In this document: positions 21,190 through 29,664 of the stretch, one piece after another | How the letters are laid out: each line of letters starts with the position of its first letter | How positions within the stretch are numbered: position 1 is the stretch's first letter | From: SXNM01 sp964586155 | Lineage (GTDB): Bacteria; Myxococcota_A; UBA9042 | Length of the DNA stretch: 64,000 bases | Direction: 5' to 3' | NCBI GenBank assembly: GCA_964586155.1 | Contig: CAZPHC010000009.1 | Coordinates: forward strand, 62,001-126,000 | Program-made: the position numbers and the translations under genes | Notes under the pieces: model-generated | What the model was told of the DNA's origin: nothing | Seen by the model: the letters and a program-made list of their open reading frames with translations, nothing else | The model's database searches: none

Positions 21190-23016
21190 TCAGGGCGACG
21201 GCAGCGAACCCTTGCAGGCCGCGGCGTCGCGCTGATCGAAGAAGAGCAGCGGGTTGAAGCAATAGTCGACCGAGAAGCCGACCTTGCTCGCCGCGTCGAA
21301 GTCCTTGACCCCGCCGCTGCTGCCGCCGAGGCGTTGCCATAGCGCCCAGGCCGGATCCATCGTGATCGTGCCGCGCGGCAGGTCGTAGTAGCTCTCGTTG
21401 CTCGCTGGCTTCCAGCGCCACGCCCACAGCGGTCGACCGGCGTCCGAGCCGACGCCGCCGAGCAGCTTGCTGCCCATCGCGGCCGCCTGGCCCGCGGGGC
21501 GCCCTGGCGGCGGCTTGTAGACGAAGCTCAGGTCGAGCGGGCCGCCGTAGACCGCGGGCAGGCCGCGTCGCGCGTACCAGGTCGGCAGCAGCGGCTCGAG
21601 GGTATAGCCGAACGTCGGCGGTGCGTTGCCCGTCTTGCCCTCGGACGAGCTCGCCTCGTCGGCCTTGGTCGCCGGCACATAGCGGATCTGCTTGGTGCTG
21701 TCGGCCAGCGACGCGTCCCAGTAGCAGGACTTGGTGCCGGAGGTCTCGCCCTTGTCGAGGCGCAGGCACGCCTGGTGGGCGCCGCCCTTGAGCAGGATCG
21801 GCGCCCGCCGCGTCACGCAGCCCTGGGCGCCGGCGCAGCCGAGGCCGTCGCTGGTCACCGGGAACAGGCTGTCGCTCGCGATCACGGCGCGCACGCCGTA
21901 GCTCGAGAGCTTGGCGCCGGCTGGCAGCAGCGCGGCGTCGTCGCTGAGCCAGAGCCAATGCTGCTCGTCGTCGAGGCGCTTGAAGAACGTCTGCAGCCCA
22001 ACAGGGTGCTCCTGCGGGTAGCGCGCGACGATGACGGTGACCCCGGCGACGTCGTTGTCGAAGGCCGGCAGGCCGGCCACGGCGGGGCGCTTGGGCCAGT
22101 AGAGCTGGTAATGAATGAAGAAGTGGCTGCGGCTCTCGACCACGGTCCAGGCGACGCTGGCCAGGGCGGGCATCGACTGCGCCTGCACGCTGGTCTGCGC
22201 CATGTCCCAGCCGATCTGGCTCGGGGTGCGCAGCAGGTCGGCCTGGGCGTCGGCGCCGCCGCTGAGCGCGACGTCGAGCGTCGGCGCGTAGCGGGCGGCG
22301 AGCGCGGCGTACGGCGCCATGCCGGTGTAGTCGGCGGTGTAGAAGTGGAAGGTGAACGGCAGCGCCAGCGATTGGCCCTGCGTGTCGGTGACGAGCGCCG
22401 TGACCGTGACCTCGACCCGGCTCGCCGGCGCGATCGGCGTGTCCGAGGCCCAGGTCAGGGTCTTGCCGCTGCCGCCGAAGGTGCCGACCAGCTCGGCGTT
22501 GCCGGGGCCGTGGACCTTGACCGTGTAGGGCTGGACCGTGACCTGCTCGAGCTCCTTGTTGAAGGTGACCGAGAACGCGCCCTGCGTGCCGTCGCTGACG
22601 CCGTCGGCCGCCGGCGTGGTGCTGACGACCTCAAGCGCGGTGAAGGTCACGTCGGGCTTCTCGACGTCGGGCGGCGGGCCGATGTCCGGGTCGTCGGTGT
22701 CGACGTCGAAGACGATGTCGATGGCCGCGGCGTCGCTGGCCCCGTCACCGCCCGCCCCGTCGCCGCCAGTGGCGTCGGCCCCACCGTCCGCGACCTTCGC
22801 GTCCGCGGCGTCGCCGAACTCGGGCACGTCGCCGCCGAGAAAGCCGTCGCTGCCGAACGAGGCGTCCTCGGGTTCGGTCGCCCCGACGTCGCCGCCGCTG
22901 GTCCTGGTCTCGCCGCAGGCCGCGAGCGCCAGCGTGATCAGCGCGACGATCCGGGCCAGCCGCGCGGACGGCGGGGGCGCGCGCCGCGCGGTTGCGTGGG
23001 CGGAGGGTCGCTGCAC
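21190..23016 (-). CDS. lipoprotein with SbsA-like Ig domain and large C-terminal domain
   Basis: 608 aa. The start is inferred as the GTG at 23016, because AAGGAG precedes it by six bases and a lipoprotein signal follows (lipobox LAAC near residue 32). Frames running further upstream overlap the divergent permease and have no support. After the lipobox is a 90-residue Asp/Gly/Ala-rich linker. Next comes an SbsA-type Ig domain (Big_5-like: STTPAADGV, FSVTFNKELEQVTV, about residues 125-220). The remaining ~380 aa is not recognised. It contains HFFIHYQLYWPKRP, FDNDVAGVTVIVARYP and YWDAS, plus paired cysteines (LGCAGAQGC; ACLRLDKGETSGTKSC). The phrase pattern is like secreted proteins related to vacuolar-sorting/VPS62-type beta domains, but that is only a guess. 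Its function is unknown. Confidence 0.8.
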   Translation of the reverse strand: MQRPSAHATARRAPPPSARLARIVALITLALAACGETRTSGGDVGATEPEDASFGSDGFLGGDVPEFGDAADAKVADGGADATGGDGAGGDGASDAAAIDIVFDVDTDDPDIGPPPDVEKPDVTFTALEVVSTTPAADGVSDGTQGAFSVTFNKELEQVTVQPYTVKVHGPGNAELVGTFGGSGKTLTWASDTPIAPASRVEVTVTALVTDTQGQSLALPFTFHFYTADYTGMAPYAALAARYAPTLDVALSGGADAQADLLRTPSQIGWDMAQTSVQAQSMPALASVAWTVVESRSHFFIHYQLYWPKRPAVAGLPAFDNDVAGVTVIVARYPQEHPVGLQTFFKRLDDEQHWLWLSDDAALLPAGAKLSSYGVRAVIASDSLFPVTSDGLGCAGAQGCVTRRAPILLKGGAHQACLRLDKGETSGTKSCYWDASLADSTKQIRYVPATKADEASSSEGKTGNAPPTFGYTLEPLLPTWYARRGLPAVYGGPLDLSFVYKPPPGRPAGQAAAMGSKLLGGVGSDAGRPLWAWRWKPASNESYYDLPRGTITMDPAWALWQRLGGSSGGVKDFDAASKVGFSVDYCFNPLLFFDQRDAAACKGSLPSP

Positions 23017-23085
23017 GATGGGCTCCTTGCGGCGGCCGTCTTGTCGAGGGCGGTCGAAGCTGCCACCGTCGCGCCGCCGCCGGCA

Positions 23086-23114
23086 GGATGCGTTGGCCCC
23101 TGCGGGGGGGTCAA
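23086..23114 (-). promoter_or_regulatory. putative promoter for the Ig-domain lipoprotein
   Basis: On the minus strand TTGACC (23114-23109), a 17-base spacer and GCATCC (23091-23086) lie about 70 bases before the GTG at 23016. The -35 is a good match and the -10 is poor. It sits inside the 117-base divergent gap. Confidence 0.35.
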
Positions 23115-23133
23115 GGTCGGCAGAGGAGCGTGG

Positions 23134-25206
23134 GTGCGGGCATTGTTGCGCGATCGGTTTGAATTGATGCTCGCCGCCCGCCTGCTGCGCAGCCGGCGCT
23201 CGGCGCAGCTGTCGATCGTGTCGTGGATGTCGACGATGGGCATCGCGCTCGGCGTCGCGGCGTTGATCGTCGTGCTGGCGGTGAACACGGGCTTCCAGGC
23301 CGCGTTCCAGGACCGGATCCTGTCGACCTACCCGCACCTGGTCGTGATGCGCCGCGGCCTCGACATGGACGATTGGCGCGGCGTCACCAGCCGGATCGGC
23401 ACCTTGCCCTGGGTCCGCAGCGCCGTGCCCGCGACCTACGACGACATGATGCTCGCGTCGGCGGGCGGTCGCGCCGGCGCGGTGGTCCGCGGCATCCCGG
23501 CGGCGACGCTGGCGCAGTTGCCCGATGGCCTGGTGATCCAGGGAGCTGTCGACCTGCAGGGCGAGGCTCCGGCGCACGCGGTGGTGCCCGGCACGCCGGA
23601 GCGTCTGCAGCTGCGCCGCTTCACTGCGGGCGGGCGCCACGTCGTCGTGCGTGGCGCCGGCCCCCGCGACGACGCGCTCGCGATCACGCCGCTGCTCGCG
23701 CCGCAGGCCGGGTTCGCCGGCCTGGTGCTCTTCGACGCCGGCGGCTGTCGCGGCACCGACGCGCCGGTCGGCGAGCTCGTGCTCGACCGTGGCGCCGACA
23801 GCGAGCCGCAGCGGCGGGCACCGCGCAAATCCTGCGACGTCGCGGCCTGGTGGGAGCTGCTCGACGGCGAGATCCAGCTCGTCTGGCACGTCGGTGAGCG
23901 CGAGCTGCGCAAGGTCGTGCCGCTGCGCGCCGGCGAGACGACGTTCGTCGCGATCCAGGGCGACAGCGCGACGGTCCTGCCGCCGCCGAGCGACGTGCCG
24001 CTCACGGCCGCGGGCGCGCTGGTGGTGAACCTCGGCGCTACGCCGCTGCGCGTCGAGCTGCCCGCCGATCGCCCCGTACAGCCAGCCGCCGGTCAGCCAG
24101 CCGGCGAACGGCCCGCAGATCCGGCCTCGGGCGCCGACGGCAGGGCCGCCGCCGACCCCGACCTGGTCGCGGTCGCCGAGCTGGCCCCTGGCGACAGCAG
24201 CGGCTGGTTGGTCCGATCGGGTGAGTTGCCCGCGATCGCGCTGGGCGAGGGGCTCGCGGCCAAGCTCGGCGCCAAGATCGGCGACGAGGTGCGCGCCGTC
24301 TCGCCGATGCGGGCCGATGGAGACGGCGGTCGCGGTGTCCGCGGCGTCGACGGCCGGTTCACGGTCCGGGCCATCGTGCGCACGGGCTTCTATGATCACG
24401 ATCAGCGCCTGGCCCTGGTCGACTTCAGCGCGGCGCAGCGTTTCCTCGGCCGCGGCGACGTCGCGCGCTGGGTCGATGTGCGCACGGATGAACCGATCCT
24501 GGCGCGATCGCGCATCCCCGCGGTCGAGGCGGCGCTGGAGCCCCGCGATCTGGCGGACCTGCTCGAGGAGGCTGCCGACGTGCGCACCCGCCTCGCCCGG
24601 ATCCAGCAGGAGATCGTGCCTGGGCTCGAGGTCCAGGACGCGCCCACCTCGGTCCGGGGCCAGGTCGACAATTGGCTCGCCGGCGTCCGCGCGGCGCGCC
24701 AGGCCCGCAAGATCAAGCCGGCCGGCCTGTTCCGCGTGATGGATTGGGAGGAGATGAACCGCAACATCTTCGACGCCGCGCGCATGCAGAAGGTCGCGAT
24801 GTCCCTGTTCCCCTTCATCATCGTGCTGGTGGCCGCGCTCAACGTCGTCGGCACCCAGGCGGTCATCGTGCACGAGCGCGCCCGCGACATCGCGATCCTG
24901 CGCGCCATGGGGGCCCGCCGCCGCTCGATCGGCGCGATCTTCCTGGTCCAGGGCCTCGCGGTCGGCGTCGTCGGCACCCTGCTCGGGCTGCTGGTCGGCG
25001 GTCTGTGCTGCGTCCTGCTCGACGTCGTCGGCTACCCGCTCGACCCCCACGTCTACCTGATCTCGCGGCTGCCCGTGCTGATCGAGGTGCAGCCCTTCTT
25101 GCTCGCCGGCGGCTCGGCCATCGCGCTCTGCTTCGGCGCCGCGTGGGCCGCCGCCCGCCGCGCCGCCGACCGTGCCCCGGTGGACGGGCTGCGCCGCCTC
25201 GACTGA
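23134..25206 (+). CDS. LolC/LolE-family (FtsX-like) ABC transporter permease with large inserts
   Basis: 690 aa against about 400 for typical LolC/E. The GTG at 23134 follows GAGGAG and gives the family N-terminus (DRFELMLAARLLRSRR). A first membrane helix follows (SWMSTMGIALGVAALIVVLAV, about residues 28-48). The FtsX domain with three more helices occupies about 555-680, including ERARDIAILRAMGARRRSIGAIF. Between them the usual MacB-like periplasmic parts are present (VVRGIPAATLAQLPDG near 125; LPAIALGEGLAAKLGAKIGDE near 365; TGFYDHDQ near 419), but about 210 extra residues are inserted before the second part and about 80 after the third. The first insert has a Cys-containing beta-rich stretch and a Pro/Ala linker. 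LolC/E complexes lift lipoproteins from the inner membrane to LolA. No ATPase subunit (LolD) is adjacent. Confidence 0.85.
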   Translation: MRALLRDRFELMLAARLLRSRRSAQLSIVSWMSTMGIALGVAALIVVLAVNTGFQAAFQDRILSTYPHLVVMRRGLDMDDWRGVTSRIGTLPWVRSAVPATYDDMMLASAGGRAGAVVRGIPAATLAQLPDGLVIQGAVDLQGEAPAHAVVPGTPERLQLRRFTAGGRHVVVRGAGPRDDALAITPLLAPQAGFAGLVLFDAGGCRGTDAPVGELVLDRGADSEPQRRAPRKSCDVAAWWELLDGEIQLVWHVGERELRKVVPLRAGETTFVAIQGDSATVLPPPSDVPLTAAGALVVNLGATPLRVELPADRPVQPAAGQPAGERPADPASGADGRAAADPDLVAVAELAPGDSSGWLVRSGELPAIALGEGLAAKLGAKIGDEVRAVSPMRADGDGGRGVRGVDGRFTVRAIVRTGFYDHDQRLALVDFSAAQRFLGRGDVARWVDVRTDEPILARSRIPAVEAALEPRDLADLLEEAADVRTRLARIQQEIVPGLEVQDAPTSVRGQVDNWLAGVRAARQARKIKPAGLFRVMDWEEMNRNIFDAARMQKVAMSLFPFIIVLVAALNVVGTQAVIVHERARDIAILRAMGARRRSIGAIFLVQGLAVGVVGTLLGLLVGGLCCVLLDVVGYPLDPHVYLISRLPVLIEVQPFLLAGGSAIALCFGAAWAAARRAADRAPVDGLRRLD

Positions 25207-25361
25207 CGCCAGCGCCCGGTCGCCAGGCGTCGCGACCGCCGGCGCCGGACGAGCGTCGGCGCGCTCGCGCTTGTCAGCTTGGCCGCGTGCAGGTATCACG
25301 TCCGCCCTGTTCGACGATGCGAGGGCTGCAGGATCGGCGCGCTTGTGCCGAAACGAGGACG

Positions 25362-26054
25362 ATGGTCGACGGATTGCCAGGTCGAAGCCGCCAAGATCGC
25401 AGCGGTCCGCTCGCGGGCCCGGTGGCGAACTCGCATCCGGAGCCGAACCGCCGGGGCGATCTCGTGCCGTCGCTGCCCAGGCCGGCCCGCGCCCCCGCCA
25501 GGAGCCCGATCCGCGGCGCCTCCATCGGCGAGCAGCTGCGGGCAGGCCGCGAATTCCACAAGATCTCCTTCGACGCGCTGAGCCGCCGCACCCGCCTGTC
25601 GCGCGCGGTGCTCGAGGCCCTGGAGCGCGAGGCGTGGCACGAGCTGCCGGGCGAGTTCTATGCCCGCGGCTTCTTGCGCCAGGTCGCCCAGGAGCTCGGG
25701 CTCGACGGCGACGCCATCGTCGAGGCGTTCGACGCCGAGCGTACCCGCCAGACCGAGCAGCCCGCCGTGCCGACGCCTTCGACGCCGAGCTGGATGGCCG
25801 AGGCCGCGCCGCAGACGCGTGGGCTCTCGCCGGCGCAGCTCTTCCTGCTCATCGTCACGGTCGCGACGGTCGTCGTGTTCATGATCTCCGCGCAGCGCAA
25901 GCGCGCCGGCACCGACGTCGCGGGCCGCGCCACGCCGACCGCGACGACCTCGGCCACCGCCCGGGCCGCCGTGGGCAACGAGCCTGCACGCGATCGTGCC
26001 GGCCGCGAACGCAGCGGCAGCAGCGACGCCGGCGGCATCCCCCAGACGCGATGA
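25362..26054 (+). CDS. RodZ-like HTH membrane protein
   Basis: About 230 aa; the start is uncertain (the ATG at 25362 has only a weak GAGG, and a GTG near 25471 is possible). The recognisable domain, roughly residues 55-125, is the HTH_25 type found at the N-terminus of RodZ: SIGEQLRAGREFHKISFDAL, SRRTRLSRAVLEALE and FYARGFLRQVAQELGLD. One membrane helix follows (AQLFLLIVTVATVVVFMI, about 163-182), then a short Ser/Thr/Arg-rich tail. RodZ links MreB to the membrane; this protein lacks the periplasmic beta domain of full RodZ. Its stop overlaps the recO start in an ATGA. Confidence 0.75.
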   Translation: MVDGLPGRSRQDRSGPLAGPVANSHPEPNRRGDLVPSLPRPARAPARSPIRGASIGEQLRAGREFHKISFDALSRRTRLSRAVLEALEREAWHELPGEFYARGFLRQVAQELGLDGDAIVEAFDAERTRQTEQPAVPTPSTPSWMAEAAPQTRGLSPAQLFLLIVTVATVVVFMISAQRKRAGTDVAGRATPTATTSATARAAVGNEPARDRAGRERSGSSDAGGIPQTR

Positions 26055-26812
26055 GCGGCCCGAGCAGCCGGGTCCAGGGGGTCATCGTCCGGCTGCACCC
26101 GGTCGGCGACGCAGACCTCATCGTCTCGCTTCTGAGCCCGGAATCCGGCCTCGTCGACGCCTACGCCCGCGCCGCGCGCAAGAGCAGCCGCCGCTTCGGT
26201 GGCCGGCTCGAGCTCTTCGTCGAGGGCGTCGCCACGGTGACCCCAGGCCGCGGCAGCCTGCCGCAGCTCAGCGGATTCGAGGCCAGCGCAGCGCTGATCG
26301 ACGACGTGCTCGACTACCCGCGCCTGGCGCTCGCCAGCCACGCCGCTGAGCTCGCCCTCGCCGGTTCGCAGCCCGAGCACGCCGATCCGGCGTTGGTGCG
26401 TTGGCTGCGCGCGACCTTGCTCGCGATCGCCGCCGCGCGTGACGTCGAGGTCGGTCCGGCGCGCTTCGGCATCGAGCTGGGCTGGCTCGTCACGCTCGGC
26501 GTCGCGCCTCCCCTCGGCAGCTGCGCGGCGTGCGGGGGCAGCCTGCGCGACGGCGCCAGCTGGACGCGGCCCCACGACGGCCTGCGCTGCCGCGCCTGCA
26601 GCCCCTTCGAGGCGGTCCAGATCGAGGGGCTCGATCTCGCGGCCCTCGCCAGCCTCGCCAGCTCTGCCGAGTCCGCGCTGGCGCCGCTGCGCCACCGCCT
26701 GGCGCCGCCGACGGTGCGCCTGGTGCGCAGCCGGATCGCCGGCCTGCTCGATGAACAACTCGGCCGCCGGACCCGAAGCGCCGCGGCCCTCGACGCGCTC
26801 GTCGGCGGCTGA
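26051..26812 (+). CDS. recO: DNA repair protein RecO
   Basis: 253 aa, usual length. The N-terminal OB-fold is clear (GVIVRLHPVGDADLIVSLLS, residues about 10-29, then KSSRRFGGRLELFVEG), followed by the helical domain and a four-cysteine zinc site (CAACGG near 160 and CRAC near 183). RecO anneals single strands and loads RecA with RecR at gaps. The ATG at 26051 overlaps the stop of the RodZ-like gene, so translation is probably coupled. It ends 206 bases before rpsB. Confidence 0.93.
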   Translation: MSGPSSRVQGVIVRLHPVGDADLIVSLLSPESGLVDAYARAARKSSRRFGGRLELFVEGVATVTPGRGSLPQLSGFEASAALIDDVLDYPRLALASHAAELALAGSQPEHADPALVRWLRATLLAIAAARDVEVGPARFGIELGWLVTLGVAPPLGSCAACGGSLRDGASWTRPHDGLRCRACSPFEAVQIEGLDLAALASLASSAESALAPLRHRLAPPTVRLVRSRIAGLLDEQLGRRTRSAAALDALVGG

Positions 26813-26959
26813 AGCGCGCAATCCCGCGGGATCCCGCTTGCCCTCGCCGTCGGGCTATGCTACGAGGCGCGCCCCCAACCATCCCGGTCGGGGAACGACG
26901 CACGCCCCTCCCGAAGCCGCCCGGACCTCTCCGGTCGACTTCAAGGACTCCGTGCCCAA

Positions 26960-26977
26960 CCAGGCAACAGTGCCTGG
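26960..26977 (+). promoter_or_regulatory. stem-loop in the rpsB leader
   Basis: A perfect 7-bp stem (CCAGGCA / TGCCTGG) with an ACAG loop lies 42 bases before the rpsB ATG, flanked by CCC..GGG that can extend it across two unpaired bases. rpsB leaders in many bacteria are bound by S2 to limit rpsB-tsf expression, so this is a candidate autoregulatory element; function is inferred. Confidence 0.4.
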
Positions 26978-27018
26978 ACGGGTGCCCTGGGGCGGAGGTT
27001 GAACGGAGCCATTCGATC

Positions 27019-27852
27019 ATGACGACTGTGACCATCAAAGACATGCTGGAGGCCGGCGCGCACTTCGGCCACCAGACCCGCCGCTGGAACCCGAAGATGC
27101 GCCCGTACATCTACGGCGCGCGCAACGGCGTCCACATCATGAACCTCGGCAAGACCGCCAAGCTCTTCCGCGACGCGCAGAACTTCCTGTCGCGCGTCAC
27201 GGCGCGCGGCGATCAGGTCCTGTTCGTCGCGACCAAGCGCCAGGCGCGCGAGATCGTGCGCGAAGAGGCCACCCGCTGCGGTATGCCCGTGATCGACCAC
27301 CGCTGGCTCGGCGGCACGCTGACCAACTTCAAGACGGTCCGCGGCTCGATCGAGAAGCTCAACGACATGGAGCAGCGCCTCTCGCCCGAGATGGCCGTCC
27401 GCCTGCCCAAGAAGGAAGTCGCGACCCTGCGCAAGCAGCACGAGAAGCTCTCGCGCACCCTCGGCGGCCTCCGTGGCATGCCGAAGATGCCGGGCGCCGT
27501 CTTCGTCGTCGATCCGGTCCAGGAGCACATCGCCGTGGCCGAGGCCCGTCGCCTGGGCATCCCGGTCGTCGCGCTCGTCGACACCAACGGTGATCCGGAC
27601 GTCGTCGACTTCCCGATCCCGGCCAACGACGACGCCATGCGCTCGATCCGCCTGTTCGTCGCCGCCGCCGCCGACGCCTGCATGACGGGCATCGCCACCG
27701 GCAAGGCCCAGTTCGCGCGCGACTTCGACGGCGTCGGCGCCGTCGCCGCCGCCGACACCAGCCGTGTCGACGTCGTCGTCAAGCCGAGCAGCCGCAAGGT
27801 CGAGGAAGAGGCCGTCGAGACCGAAGACTCCTTCGGCGACGACGAGGCCTAG
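27019..27852 (+). CDS. rpsB: 30S ribosomal protein S2
   Basis: 277 aa. The start is the ATG at 27019 (MTTVTIKDMLEAGAHFGHQT), the canonical S2 N-terminus, with GGAG upstream; a longer frame from 26857 lies in the leader. Typical S2 blocks: RRWNPKMRPYIYGARNGVHI, RWLGGTLTNFKT, MPKMPGAVFVVDPVQEHIAV, IPVVALVDTNGDP and IPANDDAMRSI. An acidic C-terminal tail of about 40 residues extends past the usual end. It heads the conserved rpsB-tsf-pyrH-frr cluster. The 191-base gap to tsf holds tandem repeats and a strong hairpin. Confidence 0.97.
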   Translation: MTTVTIKDMLEAGAHFGHQTRRWNPKMRPYIYGARNGVHIMNLGKTAKLFRDAQNFLSRVTARGDQVLFVATKRQAREIVREEATRCGMPVIDHRWLGGTLTNFKTVRGSIEKLNDMEQRLSPEMAVRLPKKEVATLRKQHEKLSRTLGGLRGMPKMPGAVFVVDPVQEHIAVAEARRLGIPVVALVDTNGDPDVVDFPIPANDDAMRSIRLFVAAAADACMTGIATGKAQFARDFDGVGAVAAADTSRVDVVVKPSSRKVEEEAVETEDSFGDDEA

Positions 27853-27915
27853 GCCCGCCGACGCGGCCGCGATCGGGCCCGACCCAGGGCCCGTCGAAGG
27901 TTCGCGTCGCCCGGG

Positions 27916-27961
27916 TCCATCGCTCTTGGGTTCCAACGCATCCGGGTCCAACGCATCCGGG
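27916..27961 (+). repeat. tandem 15-base repeats in the rpsB-tsf spacer
   Basis: TCCAACGCATCCGGG occurs twice without interruption (27932-27946 and 27947-27961). A degenerate third copy, TCCATCGCTCTTGGG, sits at 27916-27930, one base before. The repeats are non-coding and directly precede the hairpin at 27963. Confidence 0.85.
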
Positions 27962-27962
27962 C

Positions 27963-27998
27963 CCACCGCAGCAGACGACGACACGTCTGCTGCGGTGG
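27963..27998 (+). promoter_or_regulatory. strong hairpin between rpsB and tsf
   Basis: A perfect 14-bp stem (CCACCGCAGCAGAC at 27963-27976 and GTCTGCTGCGGTGG at 27985-27998) with an 8-base loop. It lies 45 bases before tsf and has no T run after it, so it is unlikely to be a standard terminator. It may be an RNA processing, stabilising or attenuating element that sets the S2:EF-Ts ratio. Confidence 0.6.
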
Positions 27999-28043
27999 CG
28001 CTCGCCCCGAACACCGCGCAAGCTGCGCAGGGAGTACCCACAA

Positions 28044-28700
28044 ATGGCTGAGATTACTGCCAAGCTCATCAAGGAGCTCCGTGACGCGACCGGCGCGCCC
28101 ATGGGCGACTGCAAGAAGGCGCTGACCGAGACCGACGGCGACATGAAGGCGGCCACCGAGTGGCTGCAGAAGAAGTCGGCCGCCACCGCGTCCAAGAAGT
28201 CGGGTCGCACCGCCGCCGAGGGCATCGTCGCCAGCTACGTGCACCACGATGGCCGCACCGGCGTGCTGGTCGAGATCAACTCCGAGAGCGACTTCGTCGC
28301 CAAGAACGAGGAGTTCCAGCAGTTCGCCCGCGACGTCGCGATGCAGGTCGCCGCGATGGGGCCGAAGTTCGTCCGCGTCGAGGAGATCCCGGCCGACGAG
28401 CTCGCCACCCAGCGCGAGATCTTCGAGCATCAGGTGCGCGAGATGGGCAAGCCCGAGAACCTCGTGCCGAAGATCGCCGAGGGCAAGCTCAAGGCGTGGT
28501 ACGCCGAGATCTGCTTGCTCGAGCAGCCCTTCGTCAAGGACGAGAAGGGCCGCCGCATCGCCGACGTGCTGACCGAGCTGATCGGCCGCATCGGCGAGAA
28601 CCTCGTGCTCCGCCGCTTCGTGCGCTTCGAGCTCGGTGACGGCATCGAGAAGAAAGAGGACGACTTCGCGGCCGAGGTCGCCCGCATGGCGGGTGGCTGA
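28044..28700 (+). CDS. tsf: translation elongation factor Ts (short form)
   Basis: 218 aa, shorter than the ~280 aa enterobacterial protein and close to the compact EF-Ts of Thermus-like and many other bacteria. It shows the UBA-like N-terminus (KLIKELRDATGAPMGDCKKA), the GDP-exchange signature SESDFVAKNEEFQ near residue 80, and a single C-terminal core subdomain (LLEQPFVKDE, then the final helix). EF-Ts releases GDP from EF-Tu. GGGAG precedes the ATG at 28044. A strong rho-independent terminator-like stem lies 26 bases after the stop, so pyrH is largely a separate unit. Confidence 0.96.
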   Translation: MAEITAKLIKELRDATGAPMGDCKKALTETDGDMKAATEWLQKKSAATASKKSGRTAAEGIVASYVHHDGRTGVLVEINSESDFVAKNEEFQQFARDVAMQVAAMGPKFVRVEEIPADELATQREIFEHQVREMGKPENLVPKIAEGKLKAWYAEICLLEQPFVKDEKGRRIADVLTELIGRIGENLVLRRFVRFELGDGIEKKEDDFAAEVARMAGG

Positions 28701-28725
28701 GCCGTCACGGGGTCGCCGACCTGAC

Positions 28726-28768
28726 GCCGAAGCCCGTGGGTCCCAAGCCCGCGGGCTTCGGCCGTTTT
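28726..28768 (+). terminator. rho-independent terminator after tsf
   Basis: GCCGAAGCCCGTGGG (28726-28740) pairs with CCCGCGGGCTTCGGC (28748-28762), 15 pairs with one G-U, a 7-base loop, then CG and four T residues (28765-28768). It ends the rpsB-tsf transcript. Confidence 0.7.
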
Positions 28769-28826
28769 GGCCTGGGAGCGTCGCGATGACGCGCCCGCCG
28801 TGCCGGCGGGCCGCCGGGTGGCGGAC

Positions 28827-28856
28827 TTGTCGCGGCGCCGGCGCATGGTGTACACC
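28827..28856 (+). promoter_or_regulatory. putative pyrH-frr promoter
   Basis: TTGTCG (28827-28832), an 18-base spacer and TACACC (28851-28856), located between the tsf terminator and the pyrH start, 43 bases before the ATG. The position supports it more than the moderate motif match. Confidence 0.35.
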
Positions 28857-28898
28857 GCGCCCGCACGACGCGATTCGCGTTGGCTGCGGGAGCCCCCC

Positions 28899-29648
28899 AT
28901 GAAGTCCTACCAGCGGATCCTGCTCAAGCTCTCGGGCGAGGCGCTCGCCGCCGATACGGGCTACGGCATCGAGCCGGCAACCCTCGAGCGCATCGCGCGC
29001 GAGATCGTCGCGGTGCACACCCTCGGCACCGAGATCGCCATCGTCATCGGTGGTGGCAACATCTTCCGCGGCGTCGCCGGCTCCAGCAGCGGCATGGACC
29101 GCGCCACCGCCGACTACATGGGCATGCTCGCCACGGCCATGAATTCCCTGGCGATCCAGGACGCGCTCGAGAAGCTCGGCGTCGAGACCCGCGTGATCAG
29201 CGCCATCACGATGCGCCAGATCTGTGAGCCCTACATCCGCCGCCGCGCCGTCTCGCACCTCGAGCAGAAGCGGATCATCATCTTCGCTTGCGGCACGGGC
29301 AATCCGTACTTCACGACCGACACCGCCGCCGCCTTGCGCGCCAAGGAGATGGGCTGCGAGGTCATCTTGAAGGCGACCAAGGTCGACGGCATCTACGACG
29401 CCGATCCGAAGCTCGTCGCCAGCGCCAAGATGCTGCCCGAGGTGAGCCACCACGAGGCGTTGTCGCGACGCCTGAAGGTGATGGACGCGACCGCGCTCTC
29501 GCTGTGCATGGAGACGGACTTGCCGATCGTCGTGTTCAACCTCGGGGTCGAAGGCAATATCGAGCGCGTCGTCCGCGGCGAGCGCGTGGGCACCCTGGTC
29601 CACGCCGGCGCGCCGGCCGCCCTGGCGCTGCCGACCGCGAACGCGTGA
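28899..29648 (+). CDS. pyrH: uridylate kinase (UMP kinase)
   Basis: 249 aa from the ATG at 28899 (MKSYQRILLKLSGEAL); a longer frame from 28767 reads through the promoter region and is rejected. It is an amino-acid-kinase fold enzyme that phosphorylates UMP to UDP with ATP, as a hexamer. Motifs: KLSGEAL, VIGGGNIFRG near residue 55, DRATADYMGMLAT near 70, ACGTGNPYFTTDTAAALRA near 140, LKATKVDGIYDADP near 165 and LKVMDATALSLC near 200. It is 16 bases upstream of frr, giving a pyrH-frr pair that completes the widely conserved rpsB-tsf-pyrH-frr order. Confidence 0.97.
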   Translation: MKSYQRILLKLSGEALAADTGYGIEPATLERIAREIVAVHTLGTEIAIVIGGGNIFRGVAGSSSGMDRATADYMGMLATAMNSLAIQDALEKLGVETRVISAITMRQICEPYIRRRAVSHLEQKRIIIFACGTGNPYFTTDTAAALRAKEMGCEVILKATKVDGIYDADPKLVASAKMLPEVSHHEALSRRLKVMDATALSLCMETDLPIVVFNLGVEGNIERVVRGERVGTLVHAGAPAALALPTANA

Positions 29649-29664
29649 AGAGGAGGACCACACC

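Noticed and set aside
21775..23133. Upstream extension of the permease frame
   Set aside because: Antisense to the Ig-domain lipoprotein; the GTG at 23134 with GAGGAG yields the normal LolC-type N-terminus.
23017..25299. Upstream extension of the Ig-domain lipoprotein frame to 1,369 residues
   Set aside because: The extension is antisense to the permease; the GTG at 23016 has a good ribosome site and starts a proper lipoprotein signal.
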